A DNA stretch of 64,000 bases from Phallus indusiatus (lineage: Eukaryota > Basidiomycota > Agaricomycetes > Phallales > Phallaceae), in the NCBI GenBank assembly GCA_027605045.1, contig JAQFWX010000005.1, positions 1,426,001-1,490,000 on the forward strand, in the 5' to 3' direction. This document shows positions 31,807 through 44,523 of the stretch, piece after piece (the first letter of the stretch is position 1; each line of letters begins with the position of its first letter). Below the pieces are notes generated by a model, which made no database searches, was not told the origin of the DNA, and saw only the letters and a list, made by a program, of their open reading frames with translations. Made by a program: the position numbers and the translations under genes.

Positions 31807-34232
31807 ATGCATGAAGCCATTTCTATGGCATCCGAGTTTGACCTAGTACACTACATCGCGAACCATGAGGCGGACCAGTCGGAGCTTGATATCTTTGCCG
31901 ACTTCCATCAACGCTCTCCTGCAGAGAATATGTCCTCCATGGATTCAACACAAATGCTCATTGACTCGTCAAACTCGCAGGATGAACATAACCACCAGCG
32001 ACAAAGTTATTCTCATTCTCAACACCACCATTCTGTCCATGCTCAGCAGCATCAGCAACAGCACCAGCAACATCAACAACAACAACACCAGCAGCAGTCG
32101 CAGCAACAACAGCAACAACAACAACAGCATACTCGAGTCCAGATTCCACAATCACATATGATGTCGCCGGAGATGTTGGATCTTAAGGAACGTCTAGAGC
32201 AGCAGATGAAATTACAGCAGTTGCAACAGCTACTTCTACAACAACAGGTGTGTATAGTTTCATGTCTCACGTCACTTCTTGCTGACGACTACCCCCTTCT
32301 TCCCCCTCCTTTTCTGTAATTAATTAACACTTCACTTCTCACTTCACATGGTCGCTATTACTCCTTTCCCTAAAAGATTGATCTCCTCAGCGGTGCCACC
32401 CCGTCTCCCACCCAACATCTCGGACCGTCTCACCAAAAGGACGACATGTTTGGCTTGCTTACCCCCGGCCCTTCGACAGAACTCCCCGCAATGGCACCAA
32501 AAGACATGGTCCCTCCAATGATGTTACAACCCGACATGTTCTTAGGATCGCCTGCCAACGCTGTGAGCACAGCTCTCATGCCTACCAAAATTGCTTATCT
32601 AATGTGTATATATCACTTCTTTTCCATATAGTTCTCATCACAACAACAACAACATCATCATCATGAAATTCCCATAATCAACCCAAATCCGTCGTTCTCA
32701 GCTCCAGCCGCGTTGGCATTCCCAACCGCTTCGCCGTATCCTCTTCCTCTCGATTTCTCACCCATAAGTAGCCCGTGGATACCTCCTCACCACAATGCTC
32801 AACCTCAACACGACCTTAATTCCTCGCAATCATTACTACCCCTGCATCCTCCCCATCCTTCCAATAGTAATAGTAATAACAATAACAATAACAGTACCAC
32901 CCAACAGACGTCCAGTCATGCGCTCCACCCCAACATTCCCCGTCCACACTTGAAGCGAGTCGGAAGTGTGGATGACCATATGGTCAACCACCATCCACCT
33001 CGAAAACGTTCATTGAAAGCGACACCTCCGTCGTCTTCAGCGACATCTACACCGATGACCGTTCCTAACTCTGCTTCGACGTATTATTATCCGCCCAATG
33101 ATACTCCGTCGCCTGTGGACTTGTCTATGACTGCGCCTGCGTTATCCTCGACTCCCAGTACTAATTCCCCACCAAATTTGACTCATGATATTGGATCGGA
33201 TTCCCATCAGCAACAACAGCAACAGCAACAGTCTCAAACACCTATCGCACCGATGACACCAGCTAGTATATTGAATCTGCGTCGATTTTCTACAGGACTT
33301 GTCCAGCCTTCACATTTACATCCTCCTCCTGTAGCAACAACGAGCAATACCAAGCTGTCTTCTCCTCCTTCTTCTTTACCCCAGCCGCAAACAAGCGCAG
33401 CGATATCGATGGATTCTTCGAAAGAGAGTCCGAATAAGAAGACTACTGGTAATAGTTCAGGGAAAGCCAAGGCTTCTATTCCGACGAGTACGGTTACGGG
33501 ACGCGGGAGAAAAGGATCGGCTGCTACGTTGAAGCCTCTGTTGCCTGGAAGTAAGCACAATTAATCTCCCTTCCCCCATCACCCCTGAACCTTGATGTAC
33601 TGATACACATTTTTTTTCTTTGCTTCTTCTTAGCAGCGCAGCCTCCCACCCCTACCTCGCCCCTTCCGATGCACGTGAATCTAACAGGCACATCTGCAAC
33701 CGGAAATGGAGGAGGAAGTGGAGGAGGAGGAACAGGAGGAGCAGGGGGAGGACCGCGTAAATCCTCTCATAAAGTAGCTGAACAAAAACGTCGCGATTCG
33801 CTTAAAACCTCATTTGACGAGTTACGACTGCTTCTTCCGCCTGTTGCACTACCAGAAGACGAAGAGCTTTTACCGGGCTGTATGCCTCCTCGTGGACCGC
33901 CTAAAGGCGACGCGGACGGTCCGAATAGAGGGGTTAGCAAGCTTGCGTTGTTAAGGTGCGGGAATGGGTATATTAGAGAGTTGAAGGGGATGGTGCAGAG
34001 GAGGGATGATGAGATTGGGGTGTTGAGGAATGAGATTCGGAGGTTGAGGGTGATTGTCGGTGAGGATGAGGAGCGTGGTGCTGGTGGGGATCGGGATGTT
34101 AAGGATGGGGTGGTGGTGGTTGACCTTGATAGAGACGTCGATGAGGGAAGACAGATTGAGTCTAATATTAGACTTGGTGTTAAGGCTGGTACGTTGAGCA
34201 GTGTACAGGAAGAAGCAGATGATGAGGATTAG
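31807..34232 (+). CDS. bHLH transcription factor with polyglutamine tracts
   Basis: Exons 31807-32247, 32377-32562, 32632-33550 and 33634-34232 join in frame to 714 residues. The start is ATG 31807 (MHEAISMASEFDLV); the frame upstream has no ATG. The N-terminal third is His/Gln-rich with long Q runs (about residues 70-115), followed by Ser/Pro/Asn-rich disordered sequence. The C-terminal exon has a Gly-rich linker, then the basic region SSHKVAEQKRRDSLKTSFDE with helix 1, a loop, and helix 2 (KLALLRCGNGYIRELK) running into a leucine-zipper-like helix (DEIGVLRNEIRRLR). The H, E and R residues of the basic region are those expected for E-box binding. The loop is long (about 40 residues), as in fungal bHLH-Zip factors of the SREBP/Ino type. 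The target genes cannot be told from sequence. Confidence 0.9.
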
Positions 34233-34488
34233 AGTTATCCTTTTTATGTACACATGTTTTTTTCTTTGTGAAAAAAAGATTTTCTTTATTTTGTAACAAG
34301 AAAGAATTACAAACTTAATTCACATTTGGTATGAGGACCTTTTGAGTCTTGTCTTGAGTCCAAGAACAAACATCATACATACGTAAACGCCCGGCTGAAG
34401 GCGCTTGTTTTCTGGTTCGACATCCGTCTCAAAAACTGGAACAACAGTAGACGCGTATTTTTTTCTCAACACACACTTGCGCGTTATA

Positions 34489-37212
34489 ATGGATAAAGTA
34501 TGTCAATAATTCTGTGGCGCGTTAATTTAATCACGCTAACCTTTCTTTTAGGACGAAGTTATAGAAGTTGAAATGGCTATCACGCCAGCCCCAGAATCCA
34601 ACTCCAACATCGACGCCATAACTTCTCTTTTCAATCCATTCCCATTCACAAAAGATGTAATTGAAACAATTCAAGCTCGTCGAGAAGCAATGTCTAATGA
34701 ACTCATTTTCGACCTGTTACTCGAACAAGCCTGCATTGCAGCACCACAAACGCTTTTTCCACCTGCTACACCAGACATTCTTCAAGCTCTCGTCTCATCC
34801 ATTGCATTATGCCCATGGGATCTTCTCAAAAAATCAGCTTTGTATTTCTATTTGCTGTCGTTTATGGATCAAACCGTTGCACAGCGAAATACAGCTCTTC
34901 CACCCCACTTTGCAGCTCTTGCGCAGGCGTGTTTCTTATTAGACCAAGGAGACCTTCCGTGCCTTCAACGAGCAGTCGCTCTATTAGGCGACGCACGAAT
35001 TGTTCAAGATCTCGCACCTAAAGTTCTTCAAACACTCGAGCTCGCGAACGAACCGTCTCTGGTGAGAGCGTACGTGCGGACCGCGCAGCCTGTATTACAG
35101 GCTTTTGAAGACGCTGCTATTTACGTTCGAGCGTTGCTTGATAAGAGTTTGGCGGATGCGTGGGTCTTTCAGAGAGGGTTTCCTGAAGGAAGTCCGGTCA
35201 GGAATAAACTTGTGAAGGTTATATTGGACGCGTGTTTAATGCGTATGCTGTTTTTGATTGAATCAGAGTTTCGTCTGGCTTATTGTCTATATTTTTTTTT
35301 AGCATCCCCACATCCGAAGCATTTGCAACATCTTCTCTCGCTTCCGTTATCGACGTTCGAATCGTCTCTACTCCAAGCTTATGCTCTATCACCTCCTCAA
35401 CAGCTCTCGCCACTATCGTATACACTTCTCCAAGACTTGATCACAGCGAGACTTCTCAGCTCGGGAAAATACAGCGACGCCATCAGAATTTCAAAATCCT
35501 TCGTCGCGTCTGATAACCAATTCGTACGAAAATACGCTGGCACATCAGAAGCAAAAGTGATAGCTCGTGCAGCTGCTATCCGAAAAGCCACAATGCAAGA
35601 CGTGCTTAATGTACTACCCGCTATTCAACGACGAGAACTCGAATTGGAGCTGGATGAATCGTTGGCTTCGAATTCTGCGATGACAGATAAAGCTCATATG
35701 TCTAGTCGTGAAGCAGACGAACGTGAAAAGCTTTCTAATTCTATGACGATGTCTTGGGAAGACTTGGGTATGACCACTTCTACGACCACCATCGCGTTGA
35801 CAGGAAGAGCAGGCCGATTGGAAGGTTCTCCAGCTCCGGGTATGAGTGCTTCTGGTATCTTCAACGAACGTAATGCAACACGAACACCGTTAAACAAGAT
35901 GACGGCGTCGATATTCAACGATTCGCCTATGTCGATGGCATCGCTATCTCCTATGCGGACGCCGACTAGATCTATGATTCCTCCACCACTCAAAAAGTCT
36001 TCTTTAACCCCACTCGGAAACACCGCCGCTGCCACCACTACTACCACCACCAACGCAACTGCAGCCGCAGCCGCACTTAAATCCATCCCCAGACCCGCCT
36101 CAATCACACCACAAACCCTAAACTTTGGACGACCGAGCACTTCTTCTTTCGCAGATAGCTTGAGCAAAATCACGAGATTCGAAAAACCTGCTGGTGCAGT
36201 GAGCAATCTGCGAAATTCAGGACGATTTGGAATAGAACCATCACCAACTCCACCTCCACCTCCACCATCCCAGCCTTCGGCTTCGGCTATTCGACCTGGT
36301 GGAAAACGCAATATTTCTTCCTCTTTTTCATTTGATAAATCTAAAAATGGACAACGTCCTCCGGTCTCTGGTAATTTGTTTGGGTCGACGACGATGAAGA
36401 CGGTTCCCGATGAAGTGACATTAGTGGACTCAGACGATCCAGACGCATTCGTCATTCGACGACGCAAAAGCTATACATTCAAATCACCTCCACCTCCACC
36501 ACTGCCTACTCAGTCTCAGCAGCAACGGCATTTCCAGCATAGTTCATCATCACCGCCAACGGAAGAACCACCCAGTTCTCCATCCGCACGAGCAAAAGAA
36601 CGAAACCCTTCTCCGTCTCATTCTCATTCTCGTCCTCGTCACTTCCCAGGGTCATTTAGTACAGACCAATCTGACGAATTGTCTGAAAAACCGTCAAATA
36701 ATGGTAAACCTCGTAGTGGGAGTGGTGGTAGTCGAAAACCGAGTTCTGGTTCTGGAAAAGCTGCTGCTAGTACTTCAATATTCAATCCGCCTTCGAGGTC
36801 GTCACAATCTGAACGACCCATGACACGTTCTCGAATCAAAATACCAGGTTCCCTTTTCGATGAAGAATCCCAGGATGAAGAAGACGACGAATCCCATAGA
36901 ATGATGATGGATGGTGAAGAGGAAGAAGAAGAAAGAAGAGAGGAAGACGACGATATAGCGGCTCTTCCACCGACTCCCGCTCCGGCTTCGAAGAGACGAA
37001 CGAGAGGAAGGAGTAGTGTTAGTGCGGGTGCTGGAAGTGTGGAATCCGGAGATGACGGTGATGTTGTGAAATTGAGACGGTCGTCACGGCTTTCGTCTGT
37101 TGAACCTGTTTCGCCGCAAAAGAAAAGAACGTCTAGGAAGAGTCAAAAGGATGGGACCGGAAGTACTAGCACTAGTACACGAGCTAGAAAACGGAAGGTT
37201 GCGGATGCTTAA
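34489..37212 (+). CDS. ELYS-like domain nucleoporin-related protein
   Basis: Starts with a 9-nt exon (ATG GAT AAA, 34489-34497), then 34552-35242 and 35303-37212, giving 869 residues. Residues about 30-330 form the all-helical ELYS-like domain (LIFDLLLEQACIAAP, WDLLKKSALYFYLL, FLLDQGDLPCLQRAVALL, ending in the LQDLITARLLSSGKY helix), known from Mel-28/ELYS and fungal homologues at the nuclear pore. The rest is disordered, with Ser/Pro-rich stretches, acidic runs (EEEEEERREEDDD) and a basic C-terminus (KKRTSRKSQK) that could contact chromatin. The 60-nt second intron (35243-35302) is a multiple of three and free of stops, so an unspliced reading would insert 20 residues. A role in pore assembly is inferred from the family. 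Confidence 0.85.
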
Positions 37213-37410
37213 TGTCACTATAAATATGTATATATATACGGGCTGTTGTATTCTTATGTCCTATACAAGATACAATTTTTGGAGTATTGGAGATGAAGAT
37301 TTGACAGCAAGATATTTATGCAAAGCTCGGATAAATGTAAGGATACTTGATGCAGTCGATAACATAATAATAAATACTTTCAAGTTCTCTTAGCTAGTTC
37401 CGTTCACCTA

Positions 37411-40400
37411 TTATTTTGAGCGCTGTCAGAAAATTTATGTAAAAAATATTAAACTTTTGACTTGCCTTTTCTCTCAAGCCGCTCAGATATTGCTGATAAC
37501 TCGGTAATTGATCGATGCGATCCATGATCAGCGTGCTTAAAGCCCAATGCCTCAACGCCGGTTCACCGTCTTCTTTTACAATGTAAAGGTGTTGCCAATA
37601 AGGTCCACGACGCATTTCACGAATTTTTCCTATAATGGCATTGATACGCTTTGAAAATGGATTGTCAAGGACGGGAAGCGTAGCCTAGTTAAAGATATCA
37701 ATATTTCTGTTTCGAGAAAGAATCTTGTCCGGAAGCTCACCTTTCCACTGTGAAGTTGAGCGGAGGATGGGATATTAAATACGTCTTCCATGAGCTTTGG
37801 TACAGCTTCGCGACCAATCCAGAGGAAGATGTTTTGCCCATCTTCGATAAGGTATAAGCCATATGAGGTCATTCTCTCGAAGGTGAGTGGAAGCGGTGCA
37901 GGAAGGATAACGCCATATTCCCCAATCGTTCCGGCCTGAAAGTATGATCATTCAGAAAAAAAAAGCCTGCCACATAAGAAAACAAAACATACTTCATCAG
38001 GCATGTCATGCAAAGAATAAAAGTTCGGATGGATATACGGTACAAGTTGCTGAGGAGGAAGAGTCGTCAACAAAGCCTGACCATAAGCTCTCAAATCCGA
38101 AGGAATCTGCGAGCTTTGACGAATAGCGACATTTTTTAGCAGCCCGAGACACATTAGAGGGAACATTTTCATATTATCGCAAATGGCAAGCTGAGAACTG
38201 GCGCCTGCTCCAGATGAAGTCATACTACCCTTGTATGCGATGAGGATCTTTGTAAGTTGATTCGTGATAGAATCTCGAGCGTCTTCCAGTTTATGTGAAA
38301 GTGTTTTCTCGACCGTTTTGCTAGCCAGATACGAGGTCAGAGCGATTTCGTCTACGGACGCGTACATCTCTGATAGAGTGGACGTTGTAGGAAGCGCCAG
38401 GTTGATAACTCGGATACGACGTTCGCCAAAACATGTAGTTATAACCAACGCAGTTTGGAAGAGAACGAATGGCGAGTTGATGGTTTCTTCTATCTGCGCC
38501 TCGATAACGTAAGACTGGTCTACCGGGAGATTCGGCAACGTTAACAAATCGCTCGAACTGATGAAAAAATTTCCGTGGAACATTGATAAACGAATACCTA
38601 AATGACGACGTAAAAAAGAATAGAGAATAAGTATCTTGAAAAAGGCGATGTTGACTAGGAACTTACCTCTAGTAGCGCGAATCCGCATTATAGTCTCAAA
38701 CGCAATCGGACTGGCCAGTATCGTACTGAACTCGTGAGCAAACTTGCGCGCGTCCTCGCTTCGAGCAGCATTGAAGGCAGGATAGAAGTACGTTTGACCA
38801 GAGGTATATCGAGGTAAACAACCTACATTCCCATATTAAGAACGCGGAAAAAAGAGACATCAGAAATGTTGAACAGACTTAGTGTTGCAATATCGGTATA
38901 AGCCGAGCTGAATAAAAACATGTCGACTGATACGTGAGCACGGGCGCAAGAAATCGCAAATGTTTTGTAGAACGCCGACGCGGGTTGTAACAAAGAGGAT
39001 TCCTAAAAAGAGGAAAGCAAGGTTACTTATGTACACGTGAAAGTGGTTGAGGATTTTCTCCAACCTTTGATGTCCCAAAACTCTTGGGGTCTTCACGTTT
39101 TTTCAGGGCGCCAGCACCCAAGGTAGGAAGTGACGAAGACAAAAGGAAAACTTTCCCGCCTACTGGTTGCTACCATACCGTCGTTTTAGGTTAAAAATCA
39201 TATATACCCAACAAAAAGAACTCACGATTAGTTTGAAACCCGCCTCCAATGCTGGACCAACTGCACCTCCTAATCGAGGAGACTCGGAAAACATTTTGTT
39301 GAAATTTTTGAGAAGATTTTCAATGCTATCCCGAGCTTTAGTGAGATTCACCAAAATGTTATTCGGGAAAGGTAAGAAGACATCATCGAGATCGGAAACC
39401 ACAGTCATTGGAGGATCAAGACAACCGGGAGCTAAAGAAAAGAAATACAAGGAATCGTCGAACGCTATAATCGAAATCATGGTAAGGTTGTTTTCGTTTG
39501 GTAGTCGATCTAGAGATTCCAAAATTGTTACTGCAGCAATAGCAGTCATTCCAGATTGAACGGCTTCGTGACTAACGTCGATCAGGAAGACATAAACCGG
39601 AGACTGAGGTAGTCTAGCCATGTATTCTCTGGGCGCGACGTATTCGACAACTGAGTGGTTGAGCTCTGCACGAGACCACCTATCCGCACGAACGTTTCGC
39701 TCCGAATCCCAATCAAATAACTCTGGTGTTTCATTCTCTATACCGCACATACAACATTTCCATCTATGGCCCCCAATAAAAGTGAAATCAGAGACCGTAC
39801 ACGAAAGGAGAAAAGGTTATATTTACCGACTTCCGTCTGAGAGAAATTGAACGTAAGGATTAATGTACGACCGACATCGTTTACAGCGGGCAATAACATG
39901 GTCGGATATCACGGGGACGGGGTTATCTCCTTCTTTGACAGTTCGATATGGTGTAATCACGAGTCCAAAGGGGACATGAGATTTAGTAAGAAGAGAAGAA
40001 GTAGTTGGTATGGCGTTTAAGGTGGAGCGTTTATACGAAGGATCTGCATTGGCGTAAGGTGATTCGATGACAGATGACTGAATCAACCAGGTCAGTTTAC
40101 TTAGATAGAATGAAATAAAAATAACCTCGGTTTTACGTTTGGAGGGAGACGAATCTCCGGAGGAGGCCGAAATAAGTCTATAGGATCTGGCAATTGTCCG
40201 AGCAAATTGATGGTTTGGAAGGAAAATTGCTGTTAACATTCTGAGCGCCATACGTTCAAGGTATACGTGTATGTATAATGATATCTTACCTTTTGACCAA
40301 AATTCATCTGCGAAATTCCTGAAGCCAATTGATCGACCATTCGAGGGCTGGTAGCGTGAACATTGTGCTGGGGATATTGACCAGCCGCAGGATTCAGGGG

Positions 40401-40607
40401 AGACTGAACAGGATGCTGATAATAGGAAGCTGGCTGGGGTTGATTAGGGTCGAATGCTGCTTGCTGCGAAGCTGGATCTATGAATTGTGATTGTGACGGT
40501 GGCTGAAAATTTGGCTGACGGTTGTCGTAAATATCGGGAGGGGCGGCATCGTACGCTCGAGTTTGGTCCGTTGCATATTGTCGCCGTTTGGGCTGATGTG
40601 ATTCCAT
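37411..40607 (-). CDS. SEC24: Sec24-family COPII coat protein, diverged paralogue
   Basis: Starts at ATG 40607 with a Gln/Pro-rich N-terminus ([14 protein letters not shown]). Exons then give the Sec23/24 zinc finger (ARCKRC ... WKCCMCG), the trunk domain ([28 protein letters not shown]), the beta-sandwich and helical domains ([28 protein letters not shown]) and a gelsolin-like repeat ([19 protein letters not shown]), ending after [10 protein letters not shown]. Sec24 is the cargo-selecting subunit of the COPII inner coat at ER exit sites. Compared with its neighbour it departs more often from the family consensus. After LREK the paralogue has a GT-AG intron; here the same place reads GCAAGT, so a GC-AG intron leading to a stop at 37411 is assumed. 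Simple read-through would stop at 37394. Confidence 0.9.
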
Positions 40608-40823
40608 TGAAAATGAATTTAAAAAAAGCTGTAGAGAGTTTTCTTTACGCTCGATGAATTTAAGCTTGGGTCGAGCTCCCACGAAGTCGTGGTGCCACGT
40701 TAACCTTACTAAATCTGTGTCTATGATAAGATAGACGCTCTTTCGCTGGAATTACGCGACCAATATATAATATGTACGTATATAATGCGTTGATATTCAA
40801 CCTATTTCCATTACTGACTGAAT

Positions 40824-43800
40824 CTAATAGCTTGTACCATTGACCTTTAAAACACCAGACAGCGTCAGCTCAGCACAACGTTATCAGTATATTTTAAGTC
40901 TTACCTTATCTTTAACCTGCCCAAGGAATTGTTGATAGCTCGGAAGCTGCTCTGTTCGATCCATGATTAAAGCACTCAGTGCCCATAATCTCAAGGCTGG
41001 ATCTGTATCCTCTTTTACAACATACAAATGTGGCCAGTAAGGGCCACGGCGCATCTCTCGAATCTTGGCTATAATCGCATTAACACGCTGTGAGAACGGA
41101 TTGTCCAGTAGTGGCAGCGTCGTCTGATAGGCCGATTCTTAGGATACTATCTTGGGAAATTTACAAAAGTAACATACCTTGCCACCACGAAGCTGGTCAT
41201 AGGAAGGTAGATTGAATACATCCTGGATGAGCTGCGGCACAGCGTCTCGACCAATCCATAGGAACATAGTCTGGCCATCTTCAATAAGGAATAATCCGTA
41301 TCGTTCCAATCTTTCTGATGAAAGAGGTAATGGTGCGGGAAGAATAACGCCATGTTCGCCTACTGTACCGGCCTTTGTTACACGGATGAGAAAGGAGTTA
41401 GGAAAAGAAGCAAGTATAACATTACCTCCGGGGGCATATTATGGAGAGAATAGAATGACGGGTGAATATACGGAATGAGTGCTTGTGAAGGTAAAGTAGT
41501 AAGTAATGCACCGGCGTAGGCACGAAGATCAGATGGTATCTGAGTGCTTTGTCGGATAGCAACCTGTGCGATGATGTTTCCAATTGAGGACCGAGCAAAC
41601 AACGTATAAGTGAGGACGTACATGTTTTAATAATGCTAAGCATAGCAGTGGGAATGTTTTCATATTTTCACTGACTGCCAGTTGCGCACTAGCGCCACTT
41701 CCGGCAGCAGTCATAGTACTTTTATACGTTGCAAGGATTTCTATCAACTTATTGTTAATAGCATCTCGAGCATCCTCCAACTTATGCGAGATGGACCGCT
41801 CAACGGCTTTATTGGCGAAAAGCGTAGCCAATGCAATTTCATCCACTGATGAATAAATCTCCGACAAATTCGAAGTCGTTGGGAGTGCGAGATTAACCAC
41901 TCTTATTCGGCGTTCACCAAACGAAGTTGTATGCAAGACAGCAGTTTGGAACACGACAAACGGAGCCGTAATCGTCTCTTCAATTTGAATTTCAATGGCG
42001 TAGGATTGGTCAATTGGCACTGAAGGCATAGCGAGTAGATCCGTTGATCGCACAAAGAAGTTGCCGTGGAATTCCGACATACGCAAACCTAATGGCCATT
42101 TTACAATTAGATCAACAACATCGTCAGACAAAAATTGCTTGTCGCACCTTTGGACGCGCGGACACGCATAACAGCTTCGAGGCAGATTGGGTTCGATAAT
42201 ACTGTCCCAAATTCATGAGCGAATTTAAGAGCATCCTCCGATCTAGTGGCATTAAACGCAGGATAGAAGTAGGTTTGACCAGACGTATAATGCGGAAGGC
42301 AGCCTGCACCGAACACTTAGATTGCACACAAAATATTTGAAACGAGGACACATACTTAGCGAAGCGACATCTGTATATGATGCACTGAATAAGAACATAT
42401 CGACCGAAACTTGGGCCCGGGAGCATTCAATAGCAAACGTCTTATAGAAAGAAGATGCGGGTTGCAAAAGAGAAGATTCTTTCGCAGTACCCAAAAGTTT
42501 GGGGTCCTCCCGATTTTTTAGACTACCTTCACCCAACGAAGGAAGACTTGCCGAAATCACTATCAGTTTACCACCGAATGATTGCTATACGCAAGTGTGA
42601 TCAAGATCTGGTTTAGAAAGAACAAGAGAATCCGGCTTACAATTAATTTATAACCGCCTTGCATTGCAGGGCCTAAAGCGCTTCCAATCGTATGAGAGTC
42701 TTGAAACATGTCCGAAAGCCTTCCCAATAATGCTTCAATACCCTCACGACATTCCGTAAGATTTAAGAGTAAGTCAGTGGGCTTGGGCAAAAACACATCA
42801 TCTAGGTCGGAAACGACGAGCATTGACGATTCCGTGGATCCGGCAGTTATAGAAAAGAAGTATAAGGAGACGTCAAAGCCTATGATAGCTATTTTTGTGC
42901 GCTTCTCTTCATTTGGAATGCGATCTAAAGATTCCAGAATGGTGCGTGTAGCAGTTGCTACCATACCACATTGTATAGCCGCATGGCTGACGTCGATAAG
43001 GAAGACGTAGACCGGTGGCTGAGGTGGTCTAACCATGTACTCGGCAGGTGCAATAAATTCAACCACTGAGTGATTGAGCTCGACACGCGACCACCTATCT
43101 CCCGGTACATTACGTGTCTGATCCCAATCGAAAAGTTGGGGCACTTCGTTGGCCATAGAGCACATACAACATTTCCAGCTTTACAGGTTCACGTCAATGT
43201 CACGTGCGCAGAATAAAAGGGCAGCAGCCAGGAACCTACCGATTTCCACCGTCGATGAACTGTACATAGGGATTGATGTATGTCCTGCAACGTCTACAAC
43301 GCGCAATAACAGTGTCTGTTACTACAGGTACCGGCTCGTCACCTTCTTTGATGGACCGATAGGGTGTTAAAACGAGAGAGAAGGGGATTTTTGATTTGTT
43401 GAGTAAAGTAGAAGTGGTAGGGACTGCATTAAGGGTGGATCGTTGATAAGACGGATCTGCATTTATGTGCGGTGAATTCGAAAAAGAGGCCTGCAAAATT
43501 CGGTCAGTGAAGCCATCTTTCTATGGCACATGAAGATTCTATACATTGGGTGGTAGTCGTATCTCGGGTGGGTTTCTGAATAATTCTCGGGGATCCGGTT
43601 GGTAGGTTAATAAGTTAACAGTTTGATAAGAAAACTACACGAATGGAGTCAGTCGAGGTGAGATCGGGAGACAAATACGCATAACGAAATCCTACAGGCT
43701 TTTGACCAAGGTTCATCTGATTGAATTGATCCGTAATTTGGTGCATGCCAGGTTGGGCTACTGGAGCGGCTGCCTGTGGGTACTGGCCATTAGAATATCC

Positions 43801-44290
43801 AGGATCAGCACCACCGTAGTAAGGTGCGGGTTGAGCTTGGGCGGGGTAACTTGGTTGCTCCGGTGCACCAAGTCCTGGTGTGAATAGTTGCCCGCCAGGC
43901 TGAGGCGCAACGTAGGATGACGGATCAGAATACGGCGCAACCGGCTCAGGTGCACCGTAGTATGCCTGTGTTTGACCAGCAGCGTACTGCCGACGTTTAG
44001 TGTGTCCTGGATGGGACTGAGCCTGAGCATATTGAGTAGCAGACTCCGGATTCTCAGTGGGGTAATCGACTGGATGTTCCCATTGACTTCGACCCGTAGC
44101 AGTTTCTGAAATTATTATTGATAAGAAGAACAGCTCTGAGCAATGTGGAAACCATTCGTGATACCTATGAAAACATGTCGCTGTTGAACTGAATCCCTAC
44201 GATAAAAGTTACAATCAAGTCAGTACAAAACATGTACAAAGCTCACCATTGCGCCACCCAACCCGGAGGAAGATTTGGAGGTGTGTCCAT
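40824..44290 (-). CDS. SEC24: Sec24 COPII coat protein with apparent N-terminal WW domain
   Basis: Head-to-tail neighbour of the previous gene (217 nt apart). Exons 44290-44247, 44196-44165 and one starting at 44105 join across two matching phases to give [19 protein letters not shown], then [12 protein letters not shown]: a complete WW domain with both Trp and the final Pro. The frame runs on without a new ATG into [17 protein letters not shown], the usual start of fungal Sec24. The zinc finger (ARCRRC ... CMC), trunk ([30 protein letters not shown]), helical and gelsolin domains ([18 protein letters not shown]) follow, ending VNGTSY at TAG 40824. It is closer to consensus than the neighbour, so this is probably the main SEC24. 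WW domains bind Pro-rich ligands, and Sec23/Sec31-type proteins are Pro-rich, so a role in coat contacts is conceivable but inferred. Confidence 0.88.
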
Positions 44291-44523
44291 GATAATGAGA
44301 TATGTGTCGGCGTGTCGAGCAGCAAAGCGAGGGGTTACTTTTTCGTTTGTTTACACTTATGGTCTGACGATTGATTGACTGACGTGTCACACGATGCATG
44401 TCACGACTCACAGTGCTCACAGTTCGAGTCATTTGGCCAAAGAGCTGGAATATCGAGTAACTTTTTATAATTAAAATTATTCGAACACTATATGTATCAT
44501 TGAAGCATGCGCGTAACATATCA

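Noticed and set aside
31958..32270. Minus-strand frames rich in Cys, Leu or Val opposite the bHLH gene
   Set aside because: Shadows of the CAG/CAA repeat tract on the other strand.
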